A DNA stretch of 33,792 nt from Cyanobacteria bacterium REEB417. GTDB taxonomy: Bacteria > Cyanobacteriota > Cyanobacteriia > PCC-6307 > Cyanobiaceae. The stretch covers positions 1-33,792 of the forward strand of contig JAGWVJ010000021.1 of assembly GCA_018970945.1 (NCBI GenBank), written 5' to 3'. Numbering within the stretch: the stretch's first letter is position 1; each line of letters opens with the position of its first letter. The notes under the pieces were generated by a model. It made no database searches. It worked only from the letters and a program-made list of their open reading frames with translations, and had not been told where the DNA came from. This document shows positions 15,969 through 25,887 of the stretch, one piece after another. A program made the position numbers and the translations under genes.

Positions 15969-18044
15969 GTGGCCCGCGCCTTTCCACTGGAACGCGTCAG
16001 AAATATCGGCATCGCAGCCCATATCGACGCCGGCAAAACCACCACCACTGAACGGATCCTGTTCTATTCAGGCGTGGTCCACAAGATGGGTGAGGTCCAT
16101 GACGGCGCCGCCGTCACCGACTGGATGGAACAGGAGCGTGAACGTGGGATCACCATCACGGCTGCCGCCATCTCCACCAGCTGGAAAGAGCACCGCATCA
16201 ACATCATCGACACCCCCGGACACGTCGACTTCACAATCGAAGTCGAGCGCTCGATGCGCGTCCTCGATGGGGTGATCGCTGTCTTCTGTGCCGTCGGCGG
16301 GGTTCAACCCCAGTCGGAAACGGTGTGGCGTCAGGCCGACCGCTACAGCGTGCCCCGCATGGTGTTCGTCAACAAGATGGACCGCACAGGCGCAGATTTC
16401 CTCAAGGTTTACGGGCAGATCAAGGACCGACTCAAGGCCAAAGCAGTGCCGATTCAGCTCCCGATTGGAGCCGAGGGTGAACTGAGCGGCATTGTCGATC
16501 TGGTCAAGAACCGGGCCTTTATCTACAAAGACGATCTCGGCAAGGACATCGAAGAGTCCGACATTCCGGCCGACATGGCCGATCTCGCTGAAACCTGGCG
16601 CCTCGCCCTGATGGAGGCCGTGGCAGAGACCGACGAGGACCTCATCGAGCAGTTCCTCGACAAAGGGGAGCTGAGCGAGCAGCAACTGCGCGACGGCATC
16701 CGCGAAGGGGTGCTGAAGCACGGCCTTGTGCCCATGCTCTGCGGTTCGGCCTTCAAGAACAAAGGCGTGCAGCTCCTGCTCGACGCGGTTGTCGACTATC
16801 TGCCTGCCCCCGTGGACGTTCCTCCGATCCAGGGTGTGCTGGCCGATGGAACCGAAGCCGTACGACCTGCAGATGACAACGAACCCTTCAGCGCCCTGGC
16901 CTTCAAAGTGATGGCCGATCCTTTCGGCAAGCTCACGTTTGTTCGCGTCTACTCGGGCGTTCTTCAGAAGGGCAGCTACGTCCTCAACTCGACCAAAGAC
17001 AAGAAAGAACGAATTTCCCGCCTCATTCTGCTGAAAGCAGACGATCGCGAAGAAGTTGATGAACTCCGGGCAGGGGACCTTGGTGCCGTGCTCGGTCTTA
17101 AGGACACCACGACTGGTGACACGCTTTGCGTAGATTCAAAGCCAATCATTCTCGAATCCCTGTTCATACCTGAGCCTGTCATCTCGGTGGCTGTTGAACC
17201 CAAGACAAAGGGAGACATGGAAAAGCTCTCCAAGGCACTTCAGTCGTTGGCCGAAGAAGATCCCACCTTCAGGGTTTCAACGGATCCAGAGACCAACCAA
17301 ACCGTGATTGCTGGCATGGGCGAACTTCACCTGGAAATCCTGGTGGATCGCATGCTGCGCGAATTCAAGGTGGAGGCCAACATCGGCGCACCTCAGGTTT
17401 CCTACCGTGAGACGATCCGCAGCAGCTCCAAAGGGGAAGGTAAGTTTGCTCGTCAAACCGGTGGCAAGGGTCAATACGGTCACGTTGTGATCGAAATGCA
17501 GCCCGGAGAGCCGGGTTCAGGGTTTGAGTTCGTCAACAAAATCGTTGGCGGCATCGTTCCCAAGGAATACATCGGTCCAGCCGAAAACGGCATGAAAGAG
17601 ACCTGCGAATCCGGCGTGATCGCAGGTTTCCCGATGATTGACGTGAAGGTGACGATGGTCGACGGCTCGTATCACGACGTCGACTCCTCTGAGATGGCGT
17701 TCAAGATCGCCGGCTCCATGGCCTTCAAGGACGCGGTCAAGAAGTGCAATCCGGTACTTCTCGAACCCATGATGAAGGTGGAGGTCGAGATCCCCGAGGA
17801 TTTCCTTGGCTCGATCATTGGCGATCTCTCTTCACGCCGCGGCCAGGTCGAAGGACAATCCGTCGATGACGGCACGTCCAAGGTCCAGGCCAAAGTGCCC
17901 CTAGCCGAGATGTTCGGCTACGCCACCCAGCTCCGATCCATGACTCAGGGTCGGGGTATCTTCTCGATGGAATTCAGCCATTACGAGGAAGTTCCTCGCA
18001 ATGTGGCCGAGGCCATCATCTCCAAGAATCAGGGCAAATCCTGA
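15969..18044 (+). CDS. fusA: Elongation factor G
   Basis: The 691-residue translational GTPase drives ribosome translocation. The G1 loop [14 protein letters not shown], the G2/switch region [12 protein letters not shown]3 DTPGHVDF and G4 NKMD are all present, followed by domains II-V ending QGKS. The start is GTG at 15969, supported by a GGAG Shine-Dalgarno at 15958-15961 with 7-nt spacing and by the [20 protein letters not shown]-terminus. The 132-nt gap from rpsG carries the hairpins listed separately. tuf follows 41 nt downstream. Confidence 0.98.
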   Translation: MARAFPLERVRNIGIAAHIDAGKTTTTERILFYSGVVHKMGEVHDGAAVTDWMEQERERGITITAAAISTSWKEHRINIIDTPGHVDFTIEVERSMRVLDGVIAVFCAVGGVQPQSETVWRQADRYSVPRMVFVNKMDRTGADFLKVYGQIKDRLKAKAVPIQLPIGAEGELSGIVDLVKNRAFIYKDDLGKDIEESDIPADMADLAETWRLALMEAVAETDEDLIEQFLDKGELSEQQLRDGIREGVLKHGLVPMLCGSAFKNKGVQLLLDAVVDYLPAPVDVPPIQGVLADGTEAVRPADDNEPFSALAFKVMADPFGKLTFVRVYSGVLQKGSYVLNSTKDKKERISRLILLKADDREEVDELRAGDLGAVLGLKDTTTGDTLCVDSKPIILESLFIPEPVISVAVEPKTKGDMEKLSKALQSLAEEDPTFRVSTDPETNQTVIAGMGELHLEILVDRMLREFKVEANIGAPQVSYRETIRSSSKGEGKFARQTGGKGQYGHVVIEMQPGEPGSGFEFVNKIVGGIVPKEYIGPAENGMKETCESGVIAGFPMIDVKVTMVDGSYHDVDSSEMAFKIAGSMAFKDAVKKCNPVLLEPMMKVEVEIPEDFLGSIIGDLSSRRGQVEGQSVDDGTSKVQAKVPLAEMFGYATQLRSMTQGRGIFSMEFSHYEEVPRNVAEAIISKNQGKS

Positions 18045-18085
18045 TCTTTCCCGTACCTCAAACCACCCCCCGATTCTTTAACACC

Positions 18086-19285
<1,200 letters not shown>

Positions 19286-19319
19286 TCCTGGCCAGCGCTT
19301 TGCGCTGATCTAGGGTTTG

Positions 19320-19346
19320 GGGGTGGAGACCACCAGTCTTCACCCC
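19320..19346 (+). terminator. Strong hairpin between tuf and rpsJ (terminator-like or processing site)
   Basis: An 11-bp stem (GGGGTGGAGAC at 19320-19330 with GTCTTCACCCC at 19336-19346, including one G-U pair) closes a 5-nt loop CACCA about 35 nt after the tuf stop. Only TT follows directly, so intrinsic termination would be weak; partial attenuation or an RNase processing site before rpsJ is equally possible. A smaller AGCGC-TTT-GCGCT hairpin precedes it. Confidence 0.5.
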
Positions 19347-19452
19347 TTCCGCACCTCGACAATCCGTCCCCAAGGCCAAGCCTTCGGGCAAGTTCCTACA
19401 ACCTGACCCTGCGCTTGTTTCATCTTGAGCAAGGTCCTGCGCTCCCCTTCCC

Positions 19453-19773
19453 ATGTCCACCGCCATCTCCCAGCAGAAGATCCGCATCCGGCTCAAGGCG
19501 TTTGACCGTCGCATGCTCGATCTGTCCTGCGAAAAAATCATTGAAACGGCCGATCACACCGCTGCAACAGCGATCGGACCGATCCCTCTGCCGACCAAAC
19601 GCAAGATCTACTGCGTCCTGCGCTCACCCCATGTGGACAAGGATTCACGCGAGCATTTCGAGACCCGCACCCATCGCCGCATCATCGACATCTTCAGCCC
19701 CAGCTCGAAGACCATCGACGCGCTGATGAAGCTGGACCTTCCCAGTGGTGTCGACATCGAAGTCAAGCTCTGA
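19453..19773 (+). CDS. rpsJ: 30S ribosomal protein S10
   Basis: The 106-residue S10 (NusE) is a small-subunit head protein and also a transcription antitermination factor. The conserved [43 protein letters not shown] and THRRIIDI segments are complete. Its position directly after tuf is the standard cyanobacterial str layout, and it ends the block here: the next gene is unrelated. It lies 167 nt after tuf, behind the hairpin at 19320-19346. Confidence 0.98.
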   Translation: MSTAISQQKIRIRLKAFDRRMLDLSCEKIIETADHTAATAIGPIPLPTKRKIYCVLRSPHVDKDSREHFETRTHRRIIDIFSPSSKTIDALMKLDLPSGVDIEVKL

Positions 19774-19848
19774 GGGCTGACTCCAGCGCTGAGGCCTGAC
19801 TCCTGTGTTGGCACAGAAGCTCAGGTCGGTTGGAGTCCCCAGGGCTGA

Positions 19849-19865
19849 CTGATCATCGTGATCAG
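19849..19865 (+). promoter_or_regulatory. CTGATCA-TCG-TGATCAG hairpin in the rpsJ to Lon-domain gap
   Basis: A perfect 7-bp inverted repeat with a 3-nt loop. It covers an in-frame GTG at 19858, which argues against that GTG as the downstream start and for ATG 19933. It could be an operator or a weak terminator; no T-run follows. Confidence 0.4.
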
Positions 19866-19932
19866 CTCCAGCGATCAGCCAAGCGAACAGCGGGCTGGTC
19901 TGCCTAGCATCTCCACATCAATCGGCGACTCC

Positions 19933-20580
19933 ATGGGCGAACTGGCTGTCAGAGAACTGCCGCTGTTCCCCCTTCCCGATCTGGTGTTGTTTCCGCAGGA
20001 GGTTTTGCCCCTGCACATTTTCGAGCCGCGCTACCGCATGATGCTGCGTACGGCACTGGCGGAGGACAAGCGTTTCGGCGTGGTTCGCTGGGATCCGGAC
20101 TCCCAGACCATGGCCAACGTCGGTTGCTGCGCCGAAATCATCCAATGCCGCACCCAGGATGATGACCGCAGCAACGTGGTCACCCTCGGTCAACAGCGCT
20201 TCAGGGTGCTCGAAATCCTGCGGGAGTCGCCGTACCGGTTGGCGCTCGTCAGCTGGATCGAAGATGACCGCGTCGACAGCCCCGATGAACTGATCTCCTT
20301 GGCGGCCGACGTCAGGCAGGCACTGCGGGATGTGGTGGAGCTGACCGGCAAGTTGCTGGGCAAAGCGGCAACCCTGCCATCCGACCTGCCTGATCTGCCA
20401 AGGGAACTGTCCTTCTGGATCGGAGCCCACCTGGCGGGTCCTGTGGCAGATCAACAGCAGGCCTTGCTCGAGATCACCGACACCAGCGAACGGCTGCGCG
20501 AGGAGTACAAGCTGCTCGACCACACCCGTCGGCAACTGGCAGCCCGCACCGTCCTCAAGGACACCTTCACCCCTTCGTGA
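19933..20580 (+). CDS. Lon-protease substrate-binding (LON/PUA-like) domain protein
   Basis: The 215-residue protein starts MGELAVRELPLFPLPDLVLFPQEVLPLHIFEPRYR, the hallmark opening of the Lon N-terminal domain, and continues with a C-terminal helical bundle (VRQALRDVVELTGKLLG, ERLREEYKLLDHTRRQL). No AAA+ or Ser-Lys protease domain follows, so this is the stand-alone form common in cyanobacteria. The role is unknown; a substrate adaptor is a guess from the domain. ATG 19933 is chosen because the extension to GTG 19858 falls in a hairpin and adds a non-conserved Ser-rich stretch. The next gene overlaps or starts just after its stop. Confidence 0.88.
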   Translation: MGELAVRELPLFPLPDLVLFPQEVLPLHIFEPRYRMMLRTALAEDKRFGVVRWDPDSQTMANVGCCAEIIQCRTQDDDRSNVVTLGQQRFRVLEILRESPYRLALVSWIEDDRVDSPDELISLAADVRQALRDVVELTGKLLGKAATLPSDLPDLPRELSFWIGAHLAGPVADQQQALLEITDTSERLREEYKLLDHTRRQLAARTVLKDTFTPS

Positions 20581-20594
20581 CCGGCAACGCAACC

Positions 20595-21473
20595 ATGAGC
20601 AGGGCCTACACCAACAGCAGCAGCGTTGCCAGGGCCTACGACAACTGGACCAACGATGCCCTGCTGGAACGTCTCTGGGGCGACCACATCCATCTGGGCC
20701 ATTACGGATCGCCTCCCCGGCGGCGCGATTTTCGTGGGGCCAAGGTTGATTTCGTGCATGCTCTGGTGCGATGGAGCGGCCTCGACAAGCTGCCCAGGGG
20801 CAGTCGCCTGCTCGATGTCGGATGCGGCATTGGTGGCAGTGCCCGGATCCTGGCAGCCGACTACGGTTTCGACGTGCTGGGCATCAGCATCAGCCAGGCC
20901 CAGATCGCTCGGGCGAAGGCCCTGACCCCGGAACAGCTGAGCGATCACTGCCATTTCGCGGTCATGGACGCCCTGGCGCTTGGGTTCGACGACCACCGGT
21001 TCGATGCGGTGTGGAGCGTCGAAGCTTGTCCCCATATGGCCGACAAACAGCGTTACGCCGACGAACTGCTACGGGTGCTTAGGCCCGGTGGCCTGCTGGC
21101 CGTCGCCGACTGGAATCGCCGTGACGACACCCAGACCCCCCTGAGCCCTCTGGAGCGCTGGGTGATGCGACGGCTCCTCGACGACTGGGCACACCCTGAA
21201 TTTGCTTCGATCGAGGGCCTCAGGGGCCATCTGCAGGACAGCAATCACGCCGACGGAGTGAGGGTCGCGATTGCTGACTGGTCAAAGCCAACACTCCCCT
21301 CCTGGATTGATTCGATTCTCGAGGGTCTTCGCCGTCCTGCTGCGGTGCTGGGTCTTGGCCCGCGCGGCGTGGTGCTGGGGCTGCGCGAGGTGCCCACCAT
21401 CCTGTTGATGCATTGGGCCTTCACCACAGGGCTGATGCAGTTCGGGGTGTTCAAGGGACAGAAGCCGGGCTGA
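20595..21473 (+). CDS. SAM-dependent methyltransferase, gamma-tocopherol methyltransferase-like
   Basis: The product is about 292 residues. SAM-binding motif I is LLDVGCGIGGSARIL (about residues 79-93), followed by GISISQAQIARA and the post-motif FDAVWSVEACPHMADK. The N-terminal ARAYDNWTNDALLERLWGDHIHLGHYG resembles tocopherol and related prenyl-quinol methyltransferases (VTE4 type), so a vitamin E or quinone ring methylation is likely, but the substrate cannot be fixed from sequence. GTG 20577, overlapping the upstream stop (GTGA), is an alternative start giving 298 residues. The gene ends against convergent pheA inside a palindrome. Confidence 0.8.
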   Translation: MSRAYTNSSSVARAYDNWTNDALLERLWGDHIHLGHYGSPPRRRDFRGAKVDFVHALVRWSGLDKLPRGSRLLDVGCGIGGSARILAADYGFDVLGISISQAQIARAKALTPEQLSDHCHFAVMDALALGFDDHRFDAVWSVEACPHMADKQRYADELLRVLRPGGLLAVADWNRRDDTQTPLSPLERWVMRRLLDDWAHPEFASIEGLRGHLQDSNHADGVRVAIADWSKPTLPSWIDSILEGLRRPAAVLGLGPRGVVLGLREVPTILLMHWAFTTGLMQFGVFKGQKPG

Positions 21474-21511
21474 TCAGCCCTGGGAGACCAGCTCCTGGTC
21501 TGTGGTCTCCC
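21467..21511. terminator. Palindrome and hairpin at the convergent methyltransferase/pheA junction
   Basis: GGGCTGATCAGCCC at 21467-21480 is a perfect 14-bp palindrome containing both stop codons back to back (TGA at 21471-21473 plus, TGA at 21476-21474 minus). Next to it GGGAGACCA (21482-21490) pairs with TGGTCTCCC (21503-21511), a 9-bp stem with a 12-nt loop inside the pheA 3' end. Together they could act as a bidirectional transcript end; no T-runs are present. Confidence 0.45.
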
Positions 21512-22355
21512 GGGCAGTGATCTCCAGGTCGGTCGTCAACGGATAGGCCCCGAACAGGGCGAGGTGCTCGCACAGAGGGGTGAGGTCAGCCAGAGCTGTC
21601 CGCAGGGTCTGTTCAGCTGACTCCCTAGGGAGCTCAAGGTCCACAAAAAAGATGTACTCACCCATCTCGCGCTTGGAGGGCCTCGATTCGATGCGTCCCA
21701 TGTTCAGCTGGTGGCGCTCGAAACAGGCCAGGGCCTCCAGCAGCGCCCCAGGCCGGTTGGCGTGCAGGGAGAAGGCCAGGCTGGCCAGATCGCCTTGGCC
21801 GGCCCGCTCACCCCGGCGCAACAGCAGAAAGCGGGTGCAGTTGCCGGCAACATCGTTGATCGGATGGGCCAGCACGGTGAGGCCGTGTTCACGGGCCGCC
21901 TCCAGCGAAGCCACCGCCGCCCTGAAGCGGCTGCCACGCACCATCCGGGCGGCCTCTGCGGTGGAGCTGGTCGGCAGCTGCAGGGCCGAGGGCAACTGGT
22001 CGGCAAGCCACTGGCTGCACTGGGCCAGAGCCTGCGGATGGGAGAGCACCTCGCTGACCGCCTCAACGGGGCCACTGCCAAGCAGCGCATGACGGATGGG
22101 CAGCACCAGGGCCCGGGCCACGCTGAGCTCCGGGTGTTCCCACAGGGCATCAAGGGCAGCGGTCACGCCGCCTTCCACCGAATTCTCGACCGGAACCACC
22201 GCCGCATCGCAGGCCGAAGCAGCTAGCGCCTGAATCACCGCACGAATGCCGATCTGGGGCACCAGTTCGGCAGCCTCGATGGCTTCGAGCCGGACCAGGC
22301 GCCGTGCCGCCTGCTCGCCATAGGTGCCGCTCGGTCCAAGAAAGGCAACGCGCAT
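21474..22355 (-). CDS. pheA: Prephenate dehydratase
   Basis: PheA converts prephenate to phenylpyruvate in phenylalanine synthesis. The 293-residue product shows the dehydratase N-terminus MRVAFLGPSGTYGEQAA, the VVPVENSVEGGV segment, and GNCTRFLLL containing the catalytic Thr-Arg-Phe. The C-terminal ACT domain (RPGALLEALACFERHQLNMGRIESRPSK) carries the ESRP motif associated with Phe feedback binding. No chorismate mutase domain is attached, as usual in cyanobacteria. ATG 22355 is chosen because it starts at the conserved strand; ATG 22385 would add ten residues. It is divergent from the DUF1997-like gene, 50 nt away. Confidence 0.96.
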   Translation of the reverse strand: MRVAFLGPSGTYGEQAARRLVRLEAIEAAELVPQIGIRAVIQALAASACDAAVVPVENSVEGGVTAALDALWEHPELSVARALVLPIRHALLGSGPVEAVSEVLSHPQALAQCSQWLADQLPSALQLPTSSTAEAARMVRGSRFRAAVASLEAAREHGLTVLAHPINDVAGNCTRFLLLRRGERAGQGDLASLAFSLHANRPGALLEALACFERHQLNMGRIESRPSKREMGEYIFFVDLELPRESAEQTLRTALADLTPLCEHLALFGAYPLTTDLEITARETTDQELVSQG

Positions 22356-22405
22356 GGGGGCTGCTGGTGTGCTCGATAGGATCATGCCGCCTCGGCCAGC
22401 TGGCC

Positions 22406-22939
22406 ATGCCCTTGGCCTTCCGTGCCAGCCAGCACCTAACCCTGGCGGTGAACCAGCACGGGGATCGCCTGCCGGACTACCTGCGCCATGAGCAGCGCGT
22501 AGTCAATGCGCTGCTCGACCCTGACCAGCTGGAGCCACTGGGGCCCGGTCGGTATCGCTATGCGGTCAGCCCCCTGCAGGTGTTTCAACTGCGGATTCAG
22601 CCGATTGTGGAGCTGGCGACCAGGCTTCAGGGCGACCGCCTCGAACTCGAAGCCAGGGACTGTCAGCTCGAAGGGCTGGGTCTGGTCGATGACTTCGTGC
22701 TGACCCTCAGTTCCTGGCTCCGTGCCGATGGCAAGGGTCTCTGCGGAGAAGCGACCCTTGCGGTGCAGGTGAGCCAGCCGCCCCTGTTGCGCCTGATCCC
22801 TGCCGGGGTTCTGGAAGCGACGGGCCAATCCCTGCTCTCCGGCATCCTGCTTGGCATCAAGGGCAGGGTCGGGAAGCAACTGCTCGGGGATTTTGAGCGG
22901 TGGTGCCAGGAGTCGCCGCACTCCCCTGCTGCGGCCTAA
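22406..22939 (+). CDS. DUF1997-like cyanobacterial protein
   Basis: The product is 177 residues: [39 protein letters not shown], then [29 protein letters not shown] and a C-terminal [23 protein letters not shown]. This pattern fits the DUF1997 family of oxygenic phototrophs, which looks like a START/coenzyme-Q-binding-type beta-helix fold; the family's function is not established to my knowledge. ATG 22406 is preferred because the upstream extension is unconserved and would run through pheA's leader. The stop overlaps the convergent rnhB stop by 4 nt. Confidence 0.8.
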   Translation: MPLAFRASQHLTLAVNQHGDRLPDYLRHEQRVVNALLDPDQLEPLGPGRYRYAVSPLQVFQLRIQPIVELATRLQGDRLELEARDCQLEGLGLVDDFVLTLSSWLRADGKGLCGEATLAVQVSQPPLLRLIPAGVLEATGQSLLSGILLGIKGRVGKQLLGDFERWCQESPHSPAAA

Positions 22940-23580
22940 GGGGTGCCGGGGCGGGAAGCTGCTGTCCAGGATTTCAGAAAACTACGGCGATGCAGGGGCG
23001 TCAGCCCCAACTGCAGCAGTGCCTGACGGTGCTGGGCCGTGCCATAACCAGCATGCCGTTCCAGGCCGAAGCCGGGGTAGAGAGCCGCCAGACGGGTGAT
23101 CAGGCCATCACGAGCCTGCTTGGCAATGACACTGGCAGCGGCGATGGCCAGACAGTGCCGGTCACCGGCCACCAGAGTGCACTGGGGCCCCGCCCACAGC
23201 CGTAGCGGCAGATTGCCATCGACGATCAGCAACTCCGGTCGCCAAGGACGACGCTGTAGAGCCCGCAACATGGCCAGCTCGGTGGCACGGCGAATCCCGA
23301 AACGGTCGATCTCTGCCGCCGAGGCCTGGCCCAGGGACCAACCGGATGCCCATTGCTCAATCTTGGGAACCAGGGCCTGACGCCGTTTGGCAGACAGCTG
23401 CTTGCTGTCGGTCAGACCCGCTGCTGCCAGACGCGTATGGGCAGCAGCGGGCAACTGCACGGCAGCGGCAAAGACCGGGCCGAACACACTGCCACGGCCC
23501 ACCTCATCGACACCGATGCAGACCCCCGGATCCAGACCCCGATAGGGGTCCTGCGGTGCCGCACTGCCCCGGACCTGCAC
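22936..23580 (-). CDS. rnhB: Ribonuclease HII
   Basis: RNase HII removes ribonucleotides and RNA-DNA hybrids from DNA. The 214-residue product has the catalytic DEVGRG motif at Asp25-Glu26, [19 protein letters not shown] with the third acidic residue, and [14 protein letters not shown]. It starts with GTG at 23580, 11 nt after the rne stop on the same strand, so it is probably cotranscribed with rne; an inverted repeat sits in that junction. The C-terminus (RRSFLKSW) resembles the usual family ending. Intact. Confidence 0.95.
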   Translation of the reverse strand: MQVRGSAAPQDPYRGLDPGVCIGVDEVGRGSVFGPVFAAAVQLPAAAHTRLAAAGLTDSKQLSAKRRQALVPKIEQWASGWSLGQASAAEIDRFGIRRATELAMLRALQRRPWRPELLIVDGNLPLRLWAGPQCTLVAGDRHCLAIAAASVIAKQARDGLITRLAALYPGFGLERHAGYGTAQHRQALLQLGLTPLHRRSFLKSWTAASRPGTP

Positions 23581-23587
23581 CGCTGAA

Positions 23588-23604
23588 GGCTTCAGTCTGA
23601 AGCC
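23588..23604 (-). promoter_or_regulatory. Inverted repeat at the rne stop / rnhB start junction
   Basis: GGCTTCA (23588-23594) and TGAAGCC (23598-23604) form a perfect 7-bp stem with a 3-nt loop spanning the rne stop codon. An alternative overlapping palindrome TGAAGGCTTCA lies at 23584-23594. The two folds are mutually exclusive and end close to the rnhB GTG, so they could influence coupling or processing. Confidence 0.45.
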
Positions 23605-25535
23605 GACGAACGTCGGCGGCGACGACGGGGTTCACCGTCATCGACCTCGACCTCCGGGGCGGCAGCAGCAGCCTTCGGTGTGGCCTTCGGTATGGCCGCC
23701 GATGCAGCGGCACGACGCTCTCGGCTGGGCAACGCCACAGTGAGCACGGATTCATTGGGGCCGGGATCGGCCAAGGGTGTGATCTCGACGGCAATCGGAG
23801 CTTCGATGGAGCCCGGGGCCTCGAGCGTGGGAGCGCCCTCGCTGGCACCACGGCCGCGCCGCCGCCGACGGCCACCTGCGGCGGCGAGCTGCTGGCGTGC
23901 TTCGTTCAACACGGCTTCTGCGTCTTCGCCGGGACGCACCACCCGAACCAGCAGGTTGTCGGCCTGCGGAGTCGGGTCGATCAACAACGCCGGACTCAAC
24001 CCCATCCAGCCATAGACAAGCTCCTGGGCCGGCTCCATGGGAACGGCCACCACCTCCAGGTCGGGGCGACGGGAGGCTGCGGATGGGGCATCGCCGTGGG
24101 TGGACGGTTCGGGAACGTCATCGACAGCAGCCTGGTCAGGACCGGACAGATCAACCGTGATGAGCTCGCCAGGCTCCTGAGCGCCGCGACCCCCGCGGCC
24201 GCCGCGTCGGCGCCGGGCACCACTCTCGGCTGCACCGGGGCTGGCCACTTCGGAGCGAGCCGAGGCCGCCGAACGCACCAACCCGGAGGTGGTGGCCAGG
24301 GGTTGCAGGGTGTCCTTGCCAGGCAACACAGCCACATGGCCCAGTCCACCGCAGCTCGGGCAGGCACGTCCGAAGAGTTCATAGATGTTCTGGCCCTGCC
24401 GCTTGCGCGTCAGCTCGACCAGACCCAGCTCGGTGATCTGGGCAATCTGGGGTCGCGCCGCATCGTGACGCACCGCCTGGGTGAAATGCTCCAGCAACTG
24501 CAGCTGATCGCGGCGGGAATCCATGTCGATGAAATCGACGATGACCACTCCCCCGATGTTGCGCAGCTTCAACTGGCGGGCGATCTCAACGGCTGCTTCA
24601 CAGTTGGTCCACAGGACCGTCTCACGGGCATTGGCCGAACGGGTGAACGACCCAGAATTGACGTCAATAACCGTGAGGGCCTCGGTGGGCTCGATGATGA
24701 TCGAGCCTCCCGAAGGCAGCTCCACACGGGGCTTGAGCGCATCGCGGATCGCGGCATTGACCCGGAAATGCTCGAGAATCTCACTGCCATCGTTGTGGTG
24801 TTCAACCGCTGGACTAGCCGGATCGCCCCCCAGAAACGACATCACACGCGCCACAGCATCGGCAGTGTCGACCACGATTCGCCCGACATCAGGGGTGAAG
24901 TGATCGCGAAGGATGCGATGAATGAAATCTTCGTCGCGGTTGAGCAGTACCGGCGGACTGGCGCTCTCAGCTGCAGCCTGAATCGCTTCCCATTGCCGCA
25001 GCAGCGACTCGAGGTCATCGATCAGCAGGTCTTCACTGACAGATTCGGCCTCAGTGCGGATCAGCAGGCCCGCTCCCGGCGGCTTGATCAAAACCCCAAG
25101 GGCGCGAAGGCGGTTGCGCTCGTTTTCACCGTTGATACGGCGGGATATGTTAACGCCCTGGCCATGGGGCTGAAGCACCAGAAAACGACCGGGCAGGGTG
25201 AGATTGCCGGTCAGGCGAGGCCCCTTGGTTCCCGTGGGTTCCTTCATGACCTGAACCAGCACCTTCTGGCGTGGCTCAAGCAATTCGGTAATGCCCGCTG
25301 CTCCCTTCTTGAGCCTCAGGGGGCCAAGATCGGTGATATGGATGAAACCGTTTTTTTCGCTTTCTCCAATATTGACAAAGGCGGCATCGATACCTGGAAG
25401 AACATTTTCAACCGTTCCCAGATAAACGTCACCAATCTGGTAACGACCCTGGGCAACAATCAGTTCATCGACGCGTTCATCGGTGAGAACTGCAGCGATC
25501 CGCAGTTGCTCGGCGATGACGATCTGCTGAGACAT
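23592..25535 (-). CDS. rne: Ribonuclease E/G, cyanobacterial type
   Basis: RNase E is the main endonuclease of mRNA decay and RNA processing. The 647-residue product starts [25 protein letters not shown], followed by the S1 domain (about 35-120), the RNase H-like part and the DNase I-like catalytic domain with VIDVNSGSF and VVIVDFIDM supplying the metal-binding aspartates. The Zn-link is CPSC at Cys392-Cys395. The C-terminal 230 residues are a low-complexity tail with [11 protein letters not shown] and RRRRRGRG patches, ending in RRRRRRSSA plus SD. That Arg6-Ser-Ser-Ala nonapeptide is known in cyanobacterial RNase E to recruit polynucleotide phosphorylase. The ATG at 25535 is chosen by conservation; its upstream sequence is pyrimidine-rich with no Shine-Dalgarno. 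Confidence 0.96.
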   Translation of the reverse strand: MSQQIVIAEQLRIAAVLTDERVDELIVAQGRYQIGDVYLGTVENVLPGIDAAFVNIGESEKNGFIHITDLGPLRLKKGAAGITELLEPRQKVLVQVMKEPTGTKGPRLTGNLTLPGRFLVLQPHGQGVNISRRINGENERNRLRALGVLIKPPGAGLLIRTEAESVSEDLLIDDLESLLRQWEAIQAAAESASPPVLLNRDEDFIHRILRDHFTPDVGRIVVDTADAVARVMSFLGGDPASPAVEHHNDGSEILEHFRVNAAIRDALKPRVELPSGGSIIIEPTEALTVIDVNSGSFTRSANARETVLWTNCEAAVEIARQLKLRNIGGVVIVDFIDMDSRRDQLQLLEHFTQAVRHDAARPQIAQITELGLVELTRKRQGQNIYELFGRACPSCGGLGHVAVLPGKDTLQPLATTSGLVRSAASARSEVASPGAAESGARRRRGGRGGRGAQEPGELITVDLSGPDQAAVDDVPEPSTHGDAPSAASRRPDLEVVAVPMEPAQELVYGWMGLSPALLIDPTPQADNLLVRVVRPGEDAEAVLNEARQQLAAAGGRRRRRGRGASEGAPTLEAPGSIEAPIAVEITPLADPGPNESVLTVALPSRERRAAASAAIPKATPKAAAAAPEVEVDDGEPRRRRRRSSASD

Positions 25536-25887
25536 AAGGGAAGGAAGATGGAGCTCTATGGAGCCCTTGGGGCGTCGCTGGGGAGCTTGCGATGGCTGCG
25601 GCGTCGTGCAATCCCTGCCGCTGGCAGCGAGCACGGATTTGAATGCTGGCGGCGAAGGAAAGGCGAAGCCATCTCCCACGCGATTGCGGCTGATCAGCGA
25701 CCATCAGCCGGCTGGAACAACGAAGACTGAACTGAACTCTTACGACCTGAGGCGCCGCAGTGAACACCACCCGGAAGTCTGATGGAATCGGAAATTCGGG
25801 AAAGCGTTGGATCAGCGGGGCAGACGTGGTGATGGCCGCAGCTGTCGTGAAGCTTCTGGCTCGTCTGGCTTCTGATCTTTGATCAAA
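25536..25887 (-). promoter_or_regulatory. Long leader/upstream region of rne
   Basis: These 352 bases between the upstream radical SAM gene and rne contain no supported gene. On the coding strand they begin with the palindrome TTTGATCAAA (25887-25878) right after the upstream stop, contain a U-rich stretch with GTTCA repeats around 25740-25714, and end in a C/U-rich tract before the ATG. RNase E in other bacteria, including cyanobacteria, autoregulates through a U-rich 5' UTR; this region is the natural place for such control, though no specific site can be proven here. Confidence 0.4.

Noticed and set aside
24096-25730. A 544-codon plus-strand frame antisense to rne
   Set aside because: RNase E motifs are intact on the minus strand; the opposite frame shows no family features.
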